From positions 355,741 to 419,740 of the forward strand of contig NW_005434656.1 in assembly GCF_000315625.1 (NCBI RefSeq): DNA of 64,000 bases, written 5' to 3'. The notes under the pieces are model-generated. The model was not told the DNA's origin and searched no databases. It worked only from the letters and a program-made list of their open reading frames with translations. The stretch is from Guillardia theta CCMP2712 (Eukaryota; Cryptophyceae; Pyrenomonadales; Geminigeraceae). The translations under genes and the position numbers were made by a program. Every line of letters begins with the position of its first letter. Position 1 is the stretch's first letter. Below are positions 20,515 to 32,434 of this stretch, piece after piece.

Positions 20515-23500
20515 ATGGAGACAGCTTGTAAGGGTGAAGGGCAAGTGGCAACGCCATCCAAAGAGACCTCAAGTGCTTTCTTGAACCTGGATAAGATTAT
20601 GTTCTTTGGTGGGTTCCACGATAGAGAGATGGAGCAGCAGTTGCGGAACGACCTTGACGACGACGCCCAGACTGAAAGTGCTGCACTGCAATTGGCGTCC
20701 CTTGTTGCGGCTGACCTTCATGCCAGGCCATGTGCGTCTGTGGGGTGTTGTCATCATGAGCATCGACTGCTTTTCCATGGTGTACCTGTTTGCTGTCTCC
20801 TGCGTTCAGACGTACCTCGCGCAAGACTGTAAGAGCGACTGGAGTTCACGGATGGAGGTGGTGTCGTGACAGTGCTCGATATGCATGACTCAGTATGTCG
20901 AGCAGGTCTATCTTAACGGGGCTCAGAGTGTCATGTCAGCTGCCAGTCTTGTCTTTCTCACTTACGACAACATTCCGGTGAGATAGAGCTCAGATGCCAA
21001 AGAGCTTAGCGGGATTGACATGCACTGATATGCTCTGTACAGACAAGGACGAGGTTCCGAGGTGTTCGGTGGCTTCTGAGAATGAGGAACGTTGTGCTCA
21101 TCTTCTGTGCTCTTCAAGAACAGGCAACATAAACGTGTTGGCTGCGGTTTGAAAGATCTCACCGTTGGACAGCTTTCTCGCGGGAAAGTGGAATGGGCCT
21201 CGGGGCGCTACTTGCACATCCACACCCTCGTTCAGGTGCCGTTGCTCCAGGGAGCTAGTAGCAGGGGATGAAGAGGTTGTAGGTGTTGTGCGGTCATATC
21301 ATATGGAGGTCGCAACTGGAACACCATGCATGGATCTTGTCCTTGAACTGGATGAAACCTCTGCTCCGAGCCATGTTTCACCTAGTGGTGCGGATGTTTG
21401 TCTGATCGACGCTGTGGTACGCATGTTGGTGCGTGTGACTGACAGTCTTTGCAGATGTTCAAGACGGAGCTGCAGAGAACAGGTGATGTTCATCAGCATC
21501 GTTGTGTGATCAATTGAAGGAACAAGCAGATGCGTTGATGTTCCTGAAGAAGATCTTCTCCAAGCACGAGAAGGTTCCAATGTCAGCGGACGACATTGTG
21601 AGTTGCCTTGCTGCTCTTGACTTGATGCATTCACCAATCTTTCTTGTATGTGTCATTTGTCTGATGTCTGACATGTCTGGTTTCGGGCCTTCCATCCTCT
21701 CATCTCTTCCTCGCAGTACGAGCTCGTAACCATCGTGGGATTCACGATTTTATCGTTCTTTGTGCTCCACCGCAGCCACATGTCCGTGAGACGGAACTGG
21801 CTGCTAATGTTCAACGAGCCCAGAAGAATCATCGGGGGAGTCGTGAAGAATGCCGAGTCGAGCTGGTTGAACAACATGCAGCACGCCAGCTTCATGGAGC
21901 AAGAAGATGAATATTACACGCCAGGAGATGTAGAAGTGTTGAAAGGAAAGGTGGGTGTGCGGCGTTTCAAAGACGGGACTGGCTCTCTTGAGTTTTGACG
22001 TCTTGCTCCCCCAGTGGCAAGCTCAAAGCTTCACGTACGGGAACAGCGGATCTCCGACTGGAGGTGAGAAGGCTTGCGGCACGTGGACCTTCAACGATGA
22101 TCGTCCTCTCACAGCAGGCAGCATGAAGCATGGTGTCTACGGGGAGGATTGGCACATGACAGACGTAGTGGTGTGTATGGAGGGAGGCCGCCGCGACCTC
22201 TGCTGACCATCTGGGTTCTTAGCTGGGATCCGGGACGTATGGATGTGTCTACAAGGTGATGATGTGAAAGAGGACAGGAGAGTAGGAGAAGGAGGGGGAC
22301 GGGAAGGAAGGGAAAGGGGGAGAAGGGAGCAGGAGAGGTGGGGGTGGGGTGGGGTGGGGTGGGGTGGAACGAGTGTGTGAGAGCCGTCGAACAACCAGGG
22401 GCTGAGCATAAAGACTGGGGAAGAGCTTGCGGTGAAGACAACGATCGTCAAGGTGAGGGCGAGAAATTTCAAGGCGTGCGGGAGATGAAGGGAGACGCAG
22501 AGGAAGAACCTTGCAAGCGGGATGACTCAGCTAGAGCGCGAGCTCAAGATGTTGGAGGTGCAGCATGGAGGTTGTTGCAGTCGGAGTAGCTCGTGACCTC
22601 CCTGCCAGAGGTTCTCCCACAAGAACATCGTGCAGTACAAGGGAGCTTGCTTCCGCGGCGACCAGCTCTACCTCTTCCTTGAGTTCTGCCATGGCGGGAG
22701 GTACCTCGCGCTGTTCTCCTGGAGCGCACGCCTCTGAGGGTTTCCCGCTCCTCTCCCAGCTTGTCAAGGTGCCTGGAGGTCTGTGGAGCTTTCAACGAAA
22801 CTCTAGCTCGTGCCTTCGCACGGGATGTGACAGAGGTTTACCTCCTCCTCTCTTCTTCTCATCTTCTCTGCTCTACTGCTTTCCTGTCCTATCCTGTCTC
22901 GTCCCGTCCTGTCCTGTCCTGTCCTGTCCTGTCCTGTCCTGTCCCCTCCTCTCCTTCCCTTCCTTAGCCCTCCTGACTTCAACGCAGGGGTTGGCTTACT
23001 TGCACTCCCATGGCATCGTTCACAGGCTTGAGCAGTGCTTGCTCCTCTTGCCTTGAGTGACTCAGCGCAGAGACGTCAAGAGCGGCAACTGCCTCCTGTC
23101 GCACGAAGGGATTTTGAAGCTCGCTGACTTCGGGGCGGTGAGAGAGAGAAGTTGAGGGAGCGACTGAAGGAGTGGGCAGGAGGAGAGGAGGGGAAAATGT
23201 AGCATGTAGTTGGAGATGGAAAGAATATGACAGATCAGGATTTATTGGGAGAACAAACAGGCGCGCTGAGGTGGAGTGTATGAGATGGTCTGAGCGTGGA
23301 GGATGTGACAAGAAATGAAAGGAAGCAGAATAGAGGAGTAAATGAGGAAGAGGAAAACAGGTGGAGCGAGGAGAGGAGGAGAAGCTGAGCGGAGGGAGGA
23401 GGAGGTTGACGTGTGAGAACTGCAGGCCCAGAGTGTAGGAGACGACGTGAATCAAGAGCTTCAGGGGACTCCGGGGTACCTCGCGCCTGAGGTGAATATG

Positions 23501-26422
23501 CGCTGCATGCTGGAGTAGAGGGGAGGTGGAAGACGAGGACAGAGCATGCCTTGCTATCTCTCAGCGTCATATGATGATACATCGATGATGAGGAGGAGCA
23601 TGTTGATTGTGAGCAGCGCGTGTTGAATCCATTGATGTTGATGACGTCGACCCCGCATCTGTTGTTGTGAATGAAACCGCTGCAGGTGATGCGCAAGACG
23701 GGGATGATCAGACAGAGCGATATCTGGAGTTTGGGGTACGAGAGGAAAGGAGGGCAGGGGAGAGGAGAGCAGGGAGGGGATGGGGAAGAGGAGGGAGAGG
23801 AGGAGGGGGCACAAGGAGGAGCGATGTTGAGTGAGCCATGCAGCGCGTGCGTGATGGAGATGTTGACGTTGGAGCTTCCGTTCGAGGACGCGGACATAGA
23901 TCCGCAGGCCATGCAGGTTCATCGACTTTACCGACTCTCTCAGGTCACCTCAAGTCTGTTCTACTTCCTCTTGCCTCCCTCCTTCTCCTCGATCTTCTTC
24001 CTCCTCCCTATTTCTCCTCCTTTTTGCCCCTTCCCATACCTCCACGGTCTTCTCTTTCTCTTTCATTCTTCTTCCATTCTCCCTCTCCAGCCTCCGTCCT
24101 TCCCTCCTTCTTCCCTTACCTCTGTGCACTGACCTGCTGCCAGGTGACCACCGATCCTCCGCTGCCCCCCAATCTTGGGGAGGAGGCGAGGGAGTTCCTG
24201 CAGGCGTGTCTGCGGGTAAGGAGAGCAAGTCGCCTTGCCGGCCATGACGGAGCCACCAGGTCGATCCGAAGAAGAGGCTCAACACTCTGCATCTCAAGAT
24301 GGTGATGAGCTCGGAACCCTCGTTCGCTCCCCTCCCTCACCAGCTCTCCCCCAGCTCAAGTTCCTGCGCCTGCCCGACGACCCGCAAGTGGAGGAGAAGG
24401 AACGAAGATCCGTCGGTGAGCATGCTGCTGTCCTCGCTCGATGCCTCCCTACTCACCCTCCTCCTCCCTCCCGCCCTCTCAGTCGGGAAAGTTCTCCTTC
24501 GCAGCAACTCAGGTGCGACCCCCTTGACCGCTCGCGGCCTGCTGTCTCATCTTCCTGCCAGATCACAAGATGGATGCAACTTCCCAGTGGCTGTCTACCG
24601 TCCTCGCTTCCTCCTGGATCCCTGTCTTTCTGTACACCTCCCTCCTCCTCTGCCCTTGTCGCTCACAGTGTTTCAGCCGCTCCTGGCTCATCCGCCTCCA
24701 CCTCATGGTCATTCAGATCGAGGGATGGGACCGAGAAGACGCCAAGTGAAGAAGAGCGACGATGCTGACTAAGCTGACCCGTTGCAACAGGTTCGCCCTC
24801 GCCTTCCAGGAGAATTTCCAGTACCATTCCCTCTGCCAGGTCCCCATTTCATGAACCCATCCCTTCCGTCCATCCTTCCGTGCCCCCCCCCCCCCCCCCC
24901 CCCCCCCTCTCCTCCTTCCTCTCTCCCTCCCTCTCCCTCCCTCTCCCCCCCTCCCTCTCCCTCGCTCCCTCTTTGTCATCCTCGTCCGTGAATGTGAACA
25001 CCAACATGCTTGTTTGCTCATCTGACATTCCGGCAGACCATTCGCGCCTTGAGATACGCCCAACCTGTTTCCACCACCCTCGGTGCCGCACCCTCTCCCC
25101 CTTTCCTCACCTCACAGACCTCCAGTCCTCCTCGACAAATTTTCCATGCCCTTCCCCGACAAGCTCTTCGATCAAGTGAGTTCGTTCAGCCAGTGAGGGG
25201 AGGTGGGAGAGGCCTGAGCCTGTCGCAGTGCGTCCTTCTCGTGTTCGCCTTGTTCCAGATCCTCTGGGCCTACGTAGTCTGGACTTTCAGGGGTGAGAGA
25301 GATGTCGAGCAATGAGGAGACACTGAGACTCGTCCTTCTTGCCCTGCAGCCGATGACAAGAACAAGTCTCATTGGAAGTTCTACTACAAACTCCTTGTGA
25401 GTTCCTGGGAGCTCCTCCTCCTCGCTGACTGGGCCATCGCAGCTGTTCTTGATCAGGATGTCGGTCATCACTACTCCAGGTCCTGCTCTCTCCCTCCTCC
25501 CCCCTCCTCCTTCTCCTTTCCTCCTCCTCCTCATATTCATCTCAGTTGTCATGTGGAACCAAGCCGACGCCTTCTCCATCATTCTGATTCTCCTCTGCCC
25601 CATCGGTGAGTCTGGGCAGCTGCGGCAGCAGCTGCTCGTTTCCCTGAGTCTGCTTGCAGTGGGCAACATGTTCCCTACCATCCTGGAGAGTTGGATGTTC
25701 ATTACGATGGTGGCATCCTCCAGGCTCCTCAAGTGATCCCCTGCCTCCCATCCCCCGCCGCCGCTCCTCTCCCTCGCCTTCCCGCCGTCTCTTCTCCTCC
25801 CTCCTCCCCTCCCTTCTCTCTCCTCCTCCTCCTCCTCCTCCTCCTCCTCCTCCTCCTCCTCCTCCTCCTCCTCCTCCTCCTCCTATGTTGTTGTTGTTGC
25901 TGACGTTTGGAAGGGCTTCCTTCGAGCTCCGAGAACTTCTGAAGCAAGGTTCCCCACCTCCCCCTCCCTCCTCCTCTTCCTCCGTCCTCCTCCCTCTTCC
26001 ATCCTCCTCGCGAACATCCTCCTCGTTTCGCGCCGCTTTTCTGACTTGCTCTTGCAGATGAAAGTCTGAATCTCTTTGACACGCGAATTCTCGAGGAATA
26101 CGTTCCAAGGCATGCAAGACATGCTTTCTCCCTCGCCTCCCCTTCCCCCTTCCTTTCCCATCTTTCTCCCCCTACTCCCTAATCCTCTTCTCCCAATATC
26201 ACGCTGGCTCGTCTCTTGACCGATTCCCGCGGCAGGATCGGCGTGATGCTCCTGACCTTCCTCTTGTCTGTTTTCATCATCAGGTCCGAGGCTGGAGGTT
26301 GGAGGAGAGGTACCTGCCGTCTCCTGCTCGTCTCCGGGCCGGGTTGACCCGATCGCCATGGCAGGTCGCTCTTCCGCAAGAGGATGTCCAAGCCTGCTTT
26401 CCGACGCAAGGCGCTGGACTGA
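20515..26422 (+). CDS. STE11/MAP3K-like protein kinase embedded in a multipass membrane protein
   Basis: Many short exons. The N-terminal part has an acidic stretch, then hydrophobic segments (LWGVVIMSIDCFSMVYLFAV, ELVTIVGFTILSFFVL). Kinase exons follow in order: Gly-loop LGSGTYGCVYK (22223-22255), Lys in GEELAVKTTIVK (22399-22452), LERELKMLE, HKNIVQYKG with LYLFLEFCHGGS, YLHSHGIVHRDVKSGN, LADFGA (ends 23137), GTPGYLAPE, SDIWSLGACVMEML and DPKKRLNTLHLKMFLRLP. All catalytic residues are present. From 24260 to 24839 six exons join without a stop into a second hydrophobic region (WIPVFLYTSLLLC, CVLLVFALFQILWAYVVW, DAFSIILILLCPI, IGVMLLTFLLSVFIIR). It ends in a basic tail, stop at 26422. Two introns look like GC-AG (23026-23070, 26110-26235). 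Exons before 21717 and between 24840 and 26050 are only partly resolved. An ATG at 24570 could start a separate gene, but phases favour one. Confidence 0.78.
22905..22946 (+). repeat. (TGTCC)n and related pyrimidine repeat in a kinase intron
   Basis: Eight or so TCCTG/CCTGT units within the kinase intron before the HRD exon. A (GGGGT)n tract at about 22338-22368 lies in an earlier intron of the same gene. Confidence 0.85.
24883..24907 (+). repeat. Poly-C run in an intron
   Basis: About 25 consecutive C residues, followed by CTCCCTCC repeats to about 24970, in an intron of the kinase/membrane gene. Its length is likely to vary and to be error-prone in sequencing. Confidence 0.9.
25817..25884 (+). 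repeat. (TCC)n microsatellite
   Basis: About 22 TCC units on the coding strand of the kinase/membrane gene, followed by TTGTTGTTG. Probably intronic. Poly-Pro, poly-Ser and poly-Leu ORFs across it are artefacts. Confidence 0.95.
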
Positions 26423-26469
26423 TTCGCGTCAAGTTTAACTCTGATGAGAAAGTGCAAGTGAACTAGGTT

Positions 26470-26770
26470 TGATAGCCGCAGTAGCCTCCCGCCAGTCCAG
26501 TAGGGGGCCCGGGCCCGGCTCTCCCGGGAGTCCGCCGGGTCTCGGGCGCTGGCACTGCAGGCTCCGCCTCTAGTCAACGGTCACTCTGTACGGGCCGGGC
26601 TGACATCTCTCTCGGAACGGCCTCGACGGCCATGACGCCCGGCCGGGCCCGGCACACTCAGAGGGCCGGGGCCGGTTGTGTGCCGGGGCCCCGCCGGCCC
26701 GGTACGGGTCCGACGGTCAACGGTCCGACCCGGGCGGGTCGATCGGACTCGGCGACTGGCAACATTGAGT
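26470..26770. repeat. GC-rich island 3
   Basis: GC-rich island 48 bp after the stop codon of the kinase gene. It shares longer words with island 4 (CGGGAGTCCGCCGGG here, GCCGGGAGTCCGCTCGGG there). It ends in TTGAGTTGAGTAAAAGC, close to the AT words in islands 2, 4, 5 and 6. A GGGGTGGTG/GGGGTA tract follows at about 26795-26850. Confidence 0.75.
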
Positions 26771-27439
26771 TGAGTAAAAGCATTTGGTAAGAGATCGTGC
26801 TGGGGTGGTGTTAGGACTTGTGAGGGGTACTAGAGGGAGAAGAAGGGGGTGGGGGTTATAGCCGAGGGGCGTCCATGCGATAAGAGGTGAACGCGATGGC
26901 GGCGGTGGGAGGAGAGGTGGGAGGGAAAGGGAGAGGAGGAGAGGAGGGGGGGAGGAGACAAGCAGAGGCAATTCTAGAATGGACATGAGGCAAGAGGAGA
27001 TAAGAGAAAGAGAGGGCGGAAAGCAGGAAGGCATGTAGGCGGGAGTGAAGTGAGGCATAAAAATTTGAGTCAAGGACTCCAGTGAGGCATACTAGTGATT
27101 GAGCTGGTGAACGACTGAGAAGACACTATCCGAGATCAAGTCCAAGATGAGAATAGCTAGGAGCAGGGAACGCTGACGAGAGGAAGGAGTGTCTGATCAC
27201 TACCAGGGGAGGAAGGGAATGGTGAAGGGATGTGCCAGTAGAGGAGGGAGGTCGCTACCGAGCTCAGAACTTTCAGGGTCTCAGTATGTTGAGAAAACTC
27301 TTGAGGGCAAGGCAGAGAAGAGGAAGGAGTGAGGGAAACAGCACAAGCATGAAAGTTTGAGGACGCCAAGTCAGAGCCCGCGCAACAACTTTGACCTCGT
27401 TGGCCACTTCCAGGGTAGCTCCATTGGCAGTTTGAAACC
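26771..27439. other. Intergenic: GGGGTA-type tract and purine-rich sequence
   Basis: Begins with a short GGGGTRG tract (26795-26850), then purine-rich simple sequence (about 26900-27060). I see no gene. The transporter's promoter is expected here. Confidence 0.5.
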
Positions 27440-29731
27440 ATGGCAAGACGCCTAGCCGACCATCCCTTCTATGGTCTCTTCGTCGCAACGGCGTACGGTA
27501 GAGGCGCTTCCCATGTTGCTCTCCCAGCTGACGCCCGGCAGGCATTGTTTCAATCACCATCACCCTCTTCAACAAAGCCGTCTTCAGCTTCTACAAGTTC
27601 AAGTACCCCATGACCCTCTTCGTCTTCCAGGTGAACGGAACTTGCCTCCCCAGTCCTCCTCTTCCTCCATCACTAGCACCTTCTCCACCACCACCACCAT
27701 CTCCTCCTCCTCCTCCTCCTCCTCCTCCTCCTCCTCCTCCTCCTCCTCCTCCTCCTCCTCCTCCTTCACTACCACCATCCCTGCTTGCTCCTTCTCCTCT
27801 CCTTCTCCTTTCCTCCACCACCACCACCACCACCACCACCACCTTCTTCTCCTCGTTGGCCGCCACCGTGATCCCACGCTCTTGTGACTCGCACTCTGTT
27901 GGCAGATGTTTTCTCCCTCGTCTTTGTGTCCCTGTTGAAAATCATCTCTCCCAAGCAATTCGGGTTTCCCGGACCGGAGTGGAGTATGGCCAAGAAGGTT
28001 AGCGCAAGAACAACTACTCCCTCCCTCCCTCCCTCCCTCCCCCGCTCCCTCCCTCCCTCCCTCCCTCCCTCCCTCCCTCCCTCCCTTCCTCTCTCCCTCC
28101 TCCTTCCTTCCTTCTTTCCCCCCTCCCCCTCCCTCACTCTCCCTCACATGCACCCAGTTAACGCCCATGGCGCTCGGCTGGTGGGTCTACGGGATCTCAG
28201 GGGTGATAGCTCTCAAATACCTCAACGTCCCCATGTTCAGGTTCAGCCCCCGCGCTTGACCTCGGGCGACTGATGCGCTTCCACGGCAGCGCATTCAGGC
28301 GATTCACGACCGTTATCGTCATGTACGGGGAGTACAGGTTGTACGGGACCAAACCTCCTCCCGACCAGCGCAACGCCGTCTTTGTTATGTCCGCTGGAGC
28401 CGCCATTGCCGGGCTCACCGACCTGACGTTCAGCCTGCCCGGATACTTCTGGGTCCTTACCTGCGCCATCTCAACGGCCTTGTACCTCCTGTTCATTAGC
28501 AAGCTGGGGAAGGAGTCCGGGCTGAACGACTTCGGGTAGAGATGCAGCGAGTGAGAGGCGGTGGGGAGGCTGAAGTTGCTGCGTCCTCAGGCTTCTGTTC
28601 TACAACAACCTGCTGGCTCTGCCCTTCATGCTCATTTCCCTCTTCCTTAGCGGAGAACTCAATCACGTCACAGAATACCCCAACCTTCACGACCTCGACT
28701 TCCAGGTATGATGGACATGCGCGGTCTCCTGGTATGACCTTTCCTTCCGACAGATCTTCTTTGTGGTGTCAGCCATGCAAGCGTTTTTCCTGAACTTCCT
28801 CATCTTCTTCTGCACACGAGTGAACTCTCCGCTCATTACCTCGGTGACCGGCACTGTGAGTCTGCCTGCCACCATCTGCTCGCCCTCCATTGGCTCTGAC
28901 CGGCTTCTGAATGTCAGGTCAAAGATCTGGTCACCAACGGTCTCGGAATGACTTTGTTCGGAGACTTCCCTTTCAACATCCCAAACATTGTAACAGTTCG
29001 CCGTGTCGTCTCCTTCCCCTCACCGTGGTTCTCTCAGATGTCTATCGTCGTTTGCTTTGCTGGGAGTGTCTGGTATAGTCGGCTCAAGTACGTTGCAAGC
29101 AACCGTCCACGTGCAGAGGTTGTTCCTCTTCTCCCCCCCCCCTCCCTCCCGCTCCTCCAAACCTCCTCTGACCTCGTTCCTGCTCCTCTCGCTCCTCTCT
29201 TTGCTCTCCCCCCGCCCACGTTCCGTTCTACACACTTTCTCCTCCTTCACTTTCCTCCTGTGAATATTGCATGCATGCTGCTGCCTGCTCGTTGCTCACT
29301 CTGCTCCCAAAAGCAGGCATCGAGTCTGAACGAGTGAGTATTCGTGGGGTGTGGGAGAGCAAGAGGGTGCAAGAGGGGATGATGCGCTGCTGTACTGTCA
29401 TCCTGCGTTGAACGTGACGAACACTGAAAGCCTTTGCTCCTTTGACTGCATCCAGTTTGGTGTAACTCTGGGGAATTCTAGGACAAAGGTTGTGGAATTG
29501 GAAGAAGGTCTGGAGCAGCAGGCCACAACCGGAGGTCCGATACAGGCCCAAGAGGCGGCAAAGTACACCGCATCCGAGAAAAGTAGCGCTCCTCCTGAGG
29601 GAACCTCGAAGCCCCAGCAGACGGTGCAAGATCAAGCGCTGCTGGACAGGAAGAAGGCGCTGGAGCAGCAGCTGAAGGAGCTCGAGGCGCAGCTCAACGC
29701 TCAGCCGGGGAATGTACATCACGACGATTGA
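27440..29731 (+). CDS. Nucleotide-sugar transporter (SLC35D / triose-phosphate translocator superfamily)
   Basis: Exon 1 27440-27497 (MARRLADHPFYGLFVATAY) joins exon 2 27542-27630 in phase: GIVSITITLFNKAVFSFYKF then YPMTLFVFQ, the first helices of a TPT/DMT-fold transporter. Later exons give DVFSLVFVSLLKIIS, LTPMALGWWVYGISGVIALKY, SAFRRFTTVIVMYGEYRLYG, NAVFVMSAGAAIAGLTDLTF, GLLFYNNLLALPFMLISLFL, then ITSVTGTVKDLVTNGLGMTLF and VCFAGSVWYSRLKY. These match the order of motifs in Golgi UDP-sugar/GDP-sugar transporters. TSVTGT-VK is closer to the SLC35D type than to the GALNK signature of GDP-mannose transporters. The C-terminal exon encodes a charged coiled-coil tail (LLDRKKALEQQLKELEAQL), stop 29729-29731. 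The exon 2-exon 3 junction (27630/27906) is one base out of phase with canonical sites, so a boundary or the sequence is wrong there. Substrate is not predictable. Confidence 0.85.
27695..27766 (+). repeat. (TCC)n microsatellite in a transporter intron
   Basis: About 20 TCC/CTC units inside the second intron of the transporter, with a (CCA)n run at 27815-27842. Confidence 0.95.
28018..28090 (+). repeat. (CCCT)n microsatellite in a transporter intron
   Basis: Tandem CCCT units interrupted by one CCCG, on the coding strand, in an intron of the transporter between 28000 and 28157. Confidence 0.95.
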
Positions 29732-29919
29732 GAACGAGGAGAGCAGGGGATGCGAATATTTTTATTCTTCGTTGATGGGATCGAAAACTCGCGAAAACGG
29801 GGGCTGTTATGAACAAGGACAAGGCAAGGAGCTGAGAGAGAAATCAATCTACACTTAATGAACAAGTCGGCTCGACATGTCTGGGATCGTTCGGGAGGGA
29901 GAGGAAGACTCGGGTGCTC

Positions 29920-30790
29920 TTAGGCAGGCTCTGTGAGAGAGGCATCGTACTGAGACATCAACTTGGCCATCTTATCCTTGATCCGCTGTTTGGATTGTTC
30001 GATCTTCGCTTCTTCCTCGTCAAACTTTGAGGGTAACCTCCCCCCCGAGCCAGCACGTGCTCCCTCCTTCTCCTCTTGACCTGCGCCACCGTCAGACAGT
30101 GTCGAGGAAGCCTGATCCCATCACCTGCACTGCTGCTCGCTGAACCTCTGTGCAAGCGAGCTTGTTTCACGCTCCCCGTCGACCCCCTCTCGTTCCTCTC
30201 AGGCTGGTGTGATGCCTGCGCGGTCTGTGCCTTAACGTCAGGTCGATGTCTCCTCGACTCGGCATTCGTTGCCGCCCCTTCCGGTTCGAAGCTTGTCGCT
30301 CGGTCAACATTCCCCCAGACGTAGGCAGGATGTGGAATATCCGACGCCTCTGCCTTGTTCCAGGGACCCTCAGCCTTGTCAGTCTGGACAGGCACAAGCC
30401 CCGTCACCCTCCCTTCTCCCAGCCAGGCGCCGCCCGTTCTTTCCTGGTAGGTAGGTGGAACATGGATGTGGCAACGCACTCCAAACGCGCAAGGGATCTG
30501 GAACTTCTGGTCGTTGGCTATCATCTTGATGGCTTCGCTTTCACTGCCTACAAACCTCTGATGGGATTGAGAGGCGAGGTATGCAAGAGGGTCCATGTAA
30601 CCACGAGGAACCGAGGAGAGCTCAGCTGCTCGCTCCCTGTCAGAGAACTCTCATGACACGTTGGGTATCAGCAGACTTCGGGAATGAGTCCGCGAGCAGG
30701 CATACCTATGACAGCATGCGAGGACAACAGCCAGGGCAACAAAGATCCCGGAAATGACGACAGCAGCTTTCCTCTGCGATGCTGCCTGAG
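29920..30790 (-). CDS. Small single-span membrane protein with C-terminal coiled coil
   Basis: Spliced model on the minus strand. One exon (about 30777-30706) encodes QRKAAVVISGIFVALAVVLACCHR, a single membrane segment, bounded by an acceptor TCTCAG and a donor GTATGC. The next begins after CTGACAG and encodes RERAAELSSVPRGYMDPLAYL, then SQSHQRFVGSESEAIKMIAN. The last exon encodes EEEAKIEQSKQRIKDKMAKL, SQYDASLTEPA, stop TAA at 29920-29922. A single open frame of about 200 codons also covers 30596-29958, but its downstream half is low-complexity and basic, so I prefer the spliced model. The first exon is not found; it may lie near GC-rich island 4. I do not recognise the family. It converges on the transporter, 188 bp away. 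Confidence 0.55.
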
Positions 30791-30954
30791 AAGACAAACG
30801 AATCAACAAGTAGTATGGAGCGGCTAGGGCAAGGGGTTGGTGAAGGGAGTCAACACATCGACACCTACTGTATCATCTCTGCCTCCTCTCTCCTCCTCCT
30901 TACCTCCATTCTCGCCGGCACCACAAATTCTGCCATCGTCCTATTTCCGTCACT

Positions 30955-31385
30955 CTGCCGGCCCGGGCCGCGCCTCCCGGTCCGACGTCCGACGATCCTC
31001 CCTGACTCCGGACCGCTGAGCCGCCGGGAGTCCGCTCGGGGGCCGCGCCGGGCCGCACCCGGTCTCGGATCCGCAGCCACCGGGGGGCCCTCAGTCGACC
31101 GGGAGTCCAGTCCCGCCGGGTGATCATCGGATCACCGACTGTACGGTCCCCGTCCGATCCTCTTCTTTACTCAACGTTAAGTTAAAAATCCGGTACGGTG
31201 ACCGCCCGGGCCGGCCGCGGCGCCGCCGCGGCCGGAGTCACTGCCGAGTTTCAAGTTTTCGGATCGAACCGTGCGCCGGGGCCACCCGGCTCTCAGGCGA
31301 CGGGCCGGGCCTCGTGACCTGACCGGGACCAACGGTCACACTGAGTTACGCATGGCGGCCGTCCGGCACGCTGGAGAGTTTTAAC
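30955..31385. repeat. GC-rich island 4
   Basis: About 430 bp, the longest island, with GGCCCGGGCCG, CCGGGAGTCC and GACGGTC words. It contains TTTACTCAAC-GTTAAGTTAAA at 31166-31186, matched at 49462-49483 and, on the other strand, at 41329-41350. No coding potential is supported. Confidence 0.75.
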
Positions 31386-31398
31386 CTTTTGAAGGAGG

Positions 31399-31653
31399 CT
31401 ATAATAAATTTATAACTACACTGGAATAAATCTCAAGATCCGATAATCTCGTGATCAGGGTCAGGCTGTGTTGCATGAGTCTCGAAGGAGGGTCGCCGGA
31501 TCTCAAGGTCGCCGGATCGCCCATATCGGCTGGTTCCAGCTTAGCAAGAGGAACAGTGACGGTGATGGATTCCTCAGATGAAGCAATGCTGTGATGACCA
31601 TGTGCATGAAGGATCGGGCAACCAACAACCTCGGTCACGAAACGTTCTTTCAT
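31399..31653 (-). CDS. Hypothetical ORF or 3' exon beside GC-rich island 4
   Basis: 84 aa from ATG 31653 (MKERFVTEVVGCPILHAHG) to a TAA just outside the island. It has a plausible folded-looking middle (SEESITVTVPLAKLEPADMG). No family is recognised, and there are no supporting splice signals or neighbours. It may be a chance ORF. Confidence 0.25.
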   Translation of the reverse strand: MKERFVTEVVGCPILHAHGHHSIASSEESITVTVPLAKLEPADMGDPATLRSGDPPSRLMQHSLTLITRLSDLEIYSSVVINLL

Positions 31654-32434
31654 TACATTCGCATTCGCGACTGAATCGATACAGGTCAGCAGCTTTTTAT
31701 TCCTATTTTCGAGGTGACAGATATCATGAGAAGTGATACAGTGAAGGTCTCATCTCTTAGAGCATGCTACGCAGACATTCACTATACAGCGCCTACAACA
31801 GTTGTCTCAACCCAGACCAGAACCTTTCCGAGTAAGAGAAGCAATCAAAGCTAGATCCAGTGTTTGTCGATTGGAAGGCCTGGTAGTCTGTGCTCTAAGA
31901 TGCATACTCCTGTGTGACACAGTGGCAGTCTTTCTGTAGTCGTAGGTTCGAGCAATAAAAGCACTGGCCCTTTGAGCTCCTTAAGTCACTGTCTGATCAG
32001 TACCTCCCCGTCCAGAGTCCTGTACCTTCTGGTCCGGATCATAACCTTCTCGCATGACATTTCTTCATGTTGTAAAGACATCAGACCCATTTTTTCCACG
32101 TGAGCCTTGTGCTATCAAGAGCTTATCACTTCTCTGCAACATTGAGCACATTGAGTTGAGGTGCGTGTGGCATTCGACACCGTTGACTCCCCGAACCGTA
32201 GAGCTTGTATTGTTACACTTCTTGTTTTTTCACAAACAACATTGATAATTCTAGCTTTAAAAATTAACTGCACACTTGTCGACTCAGAGATCTACAGTGG
32301 GTGATAAATCTTTGGACTATTACGCAGAATTTGCGTTGAGATACGATTTCATTCAATCTTATCACCCATCAACCTTGTTGGGAAACCGATCGCTATTGAG
32401 GTAATTGGCAATATATCTCGATATGTCCATACGT
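31654..32434. other. Region without supported genes
   Basis: About 780 bp of balanced composition. I see no ORF, repeat or RNA gene that I can defend. A GGTTCGAGCAA at about 31946 resembles a tRNA B-box but no tRNA fold surrounds it. Confidence 0.4.

Noticed and set aside
24570-26422. A separate multipass-membrane gene starting at ATG 24570
   Set aside because: Introns before it (24416-24482 and 24513-24561) join the kinase end to it in exact phase with no stop. One gene is the simpler reading, though not proven.
25817-27870. Poly-Pro, poly-Ser, poly-Gly and poly-Glu ORFs
   Set aside because: Translations of (TCC)n and (CCA)n microsatellites in introns.
29958-30596. Single-exon 212-aa protein on the minus strand
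   Set aside because: Only its first part looks protein-like; the remainder is basic low-complexity. A spliced model with a membrane exon upstream and a coiled-coil last exon fits better.
31940-31965. tRNA B-box-like GGTTCGAGCAA
   Set aside because: No A-box at the right distance and no cloverleaf that I could draw.
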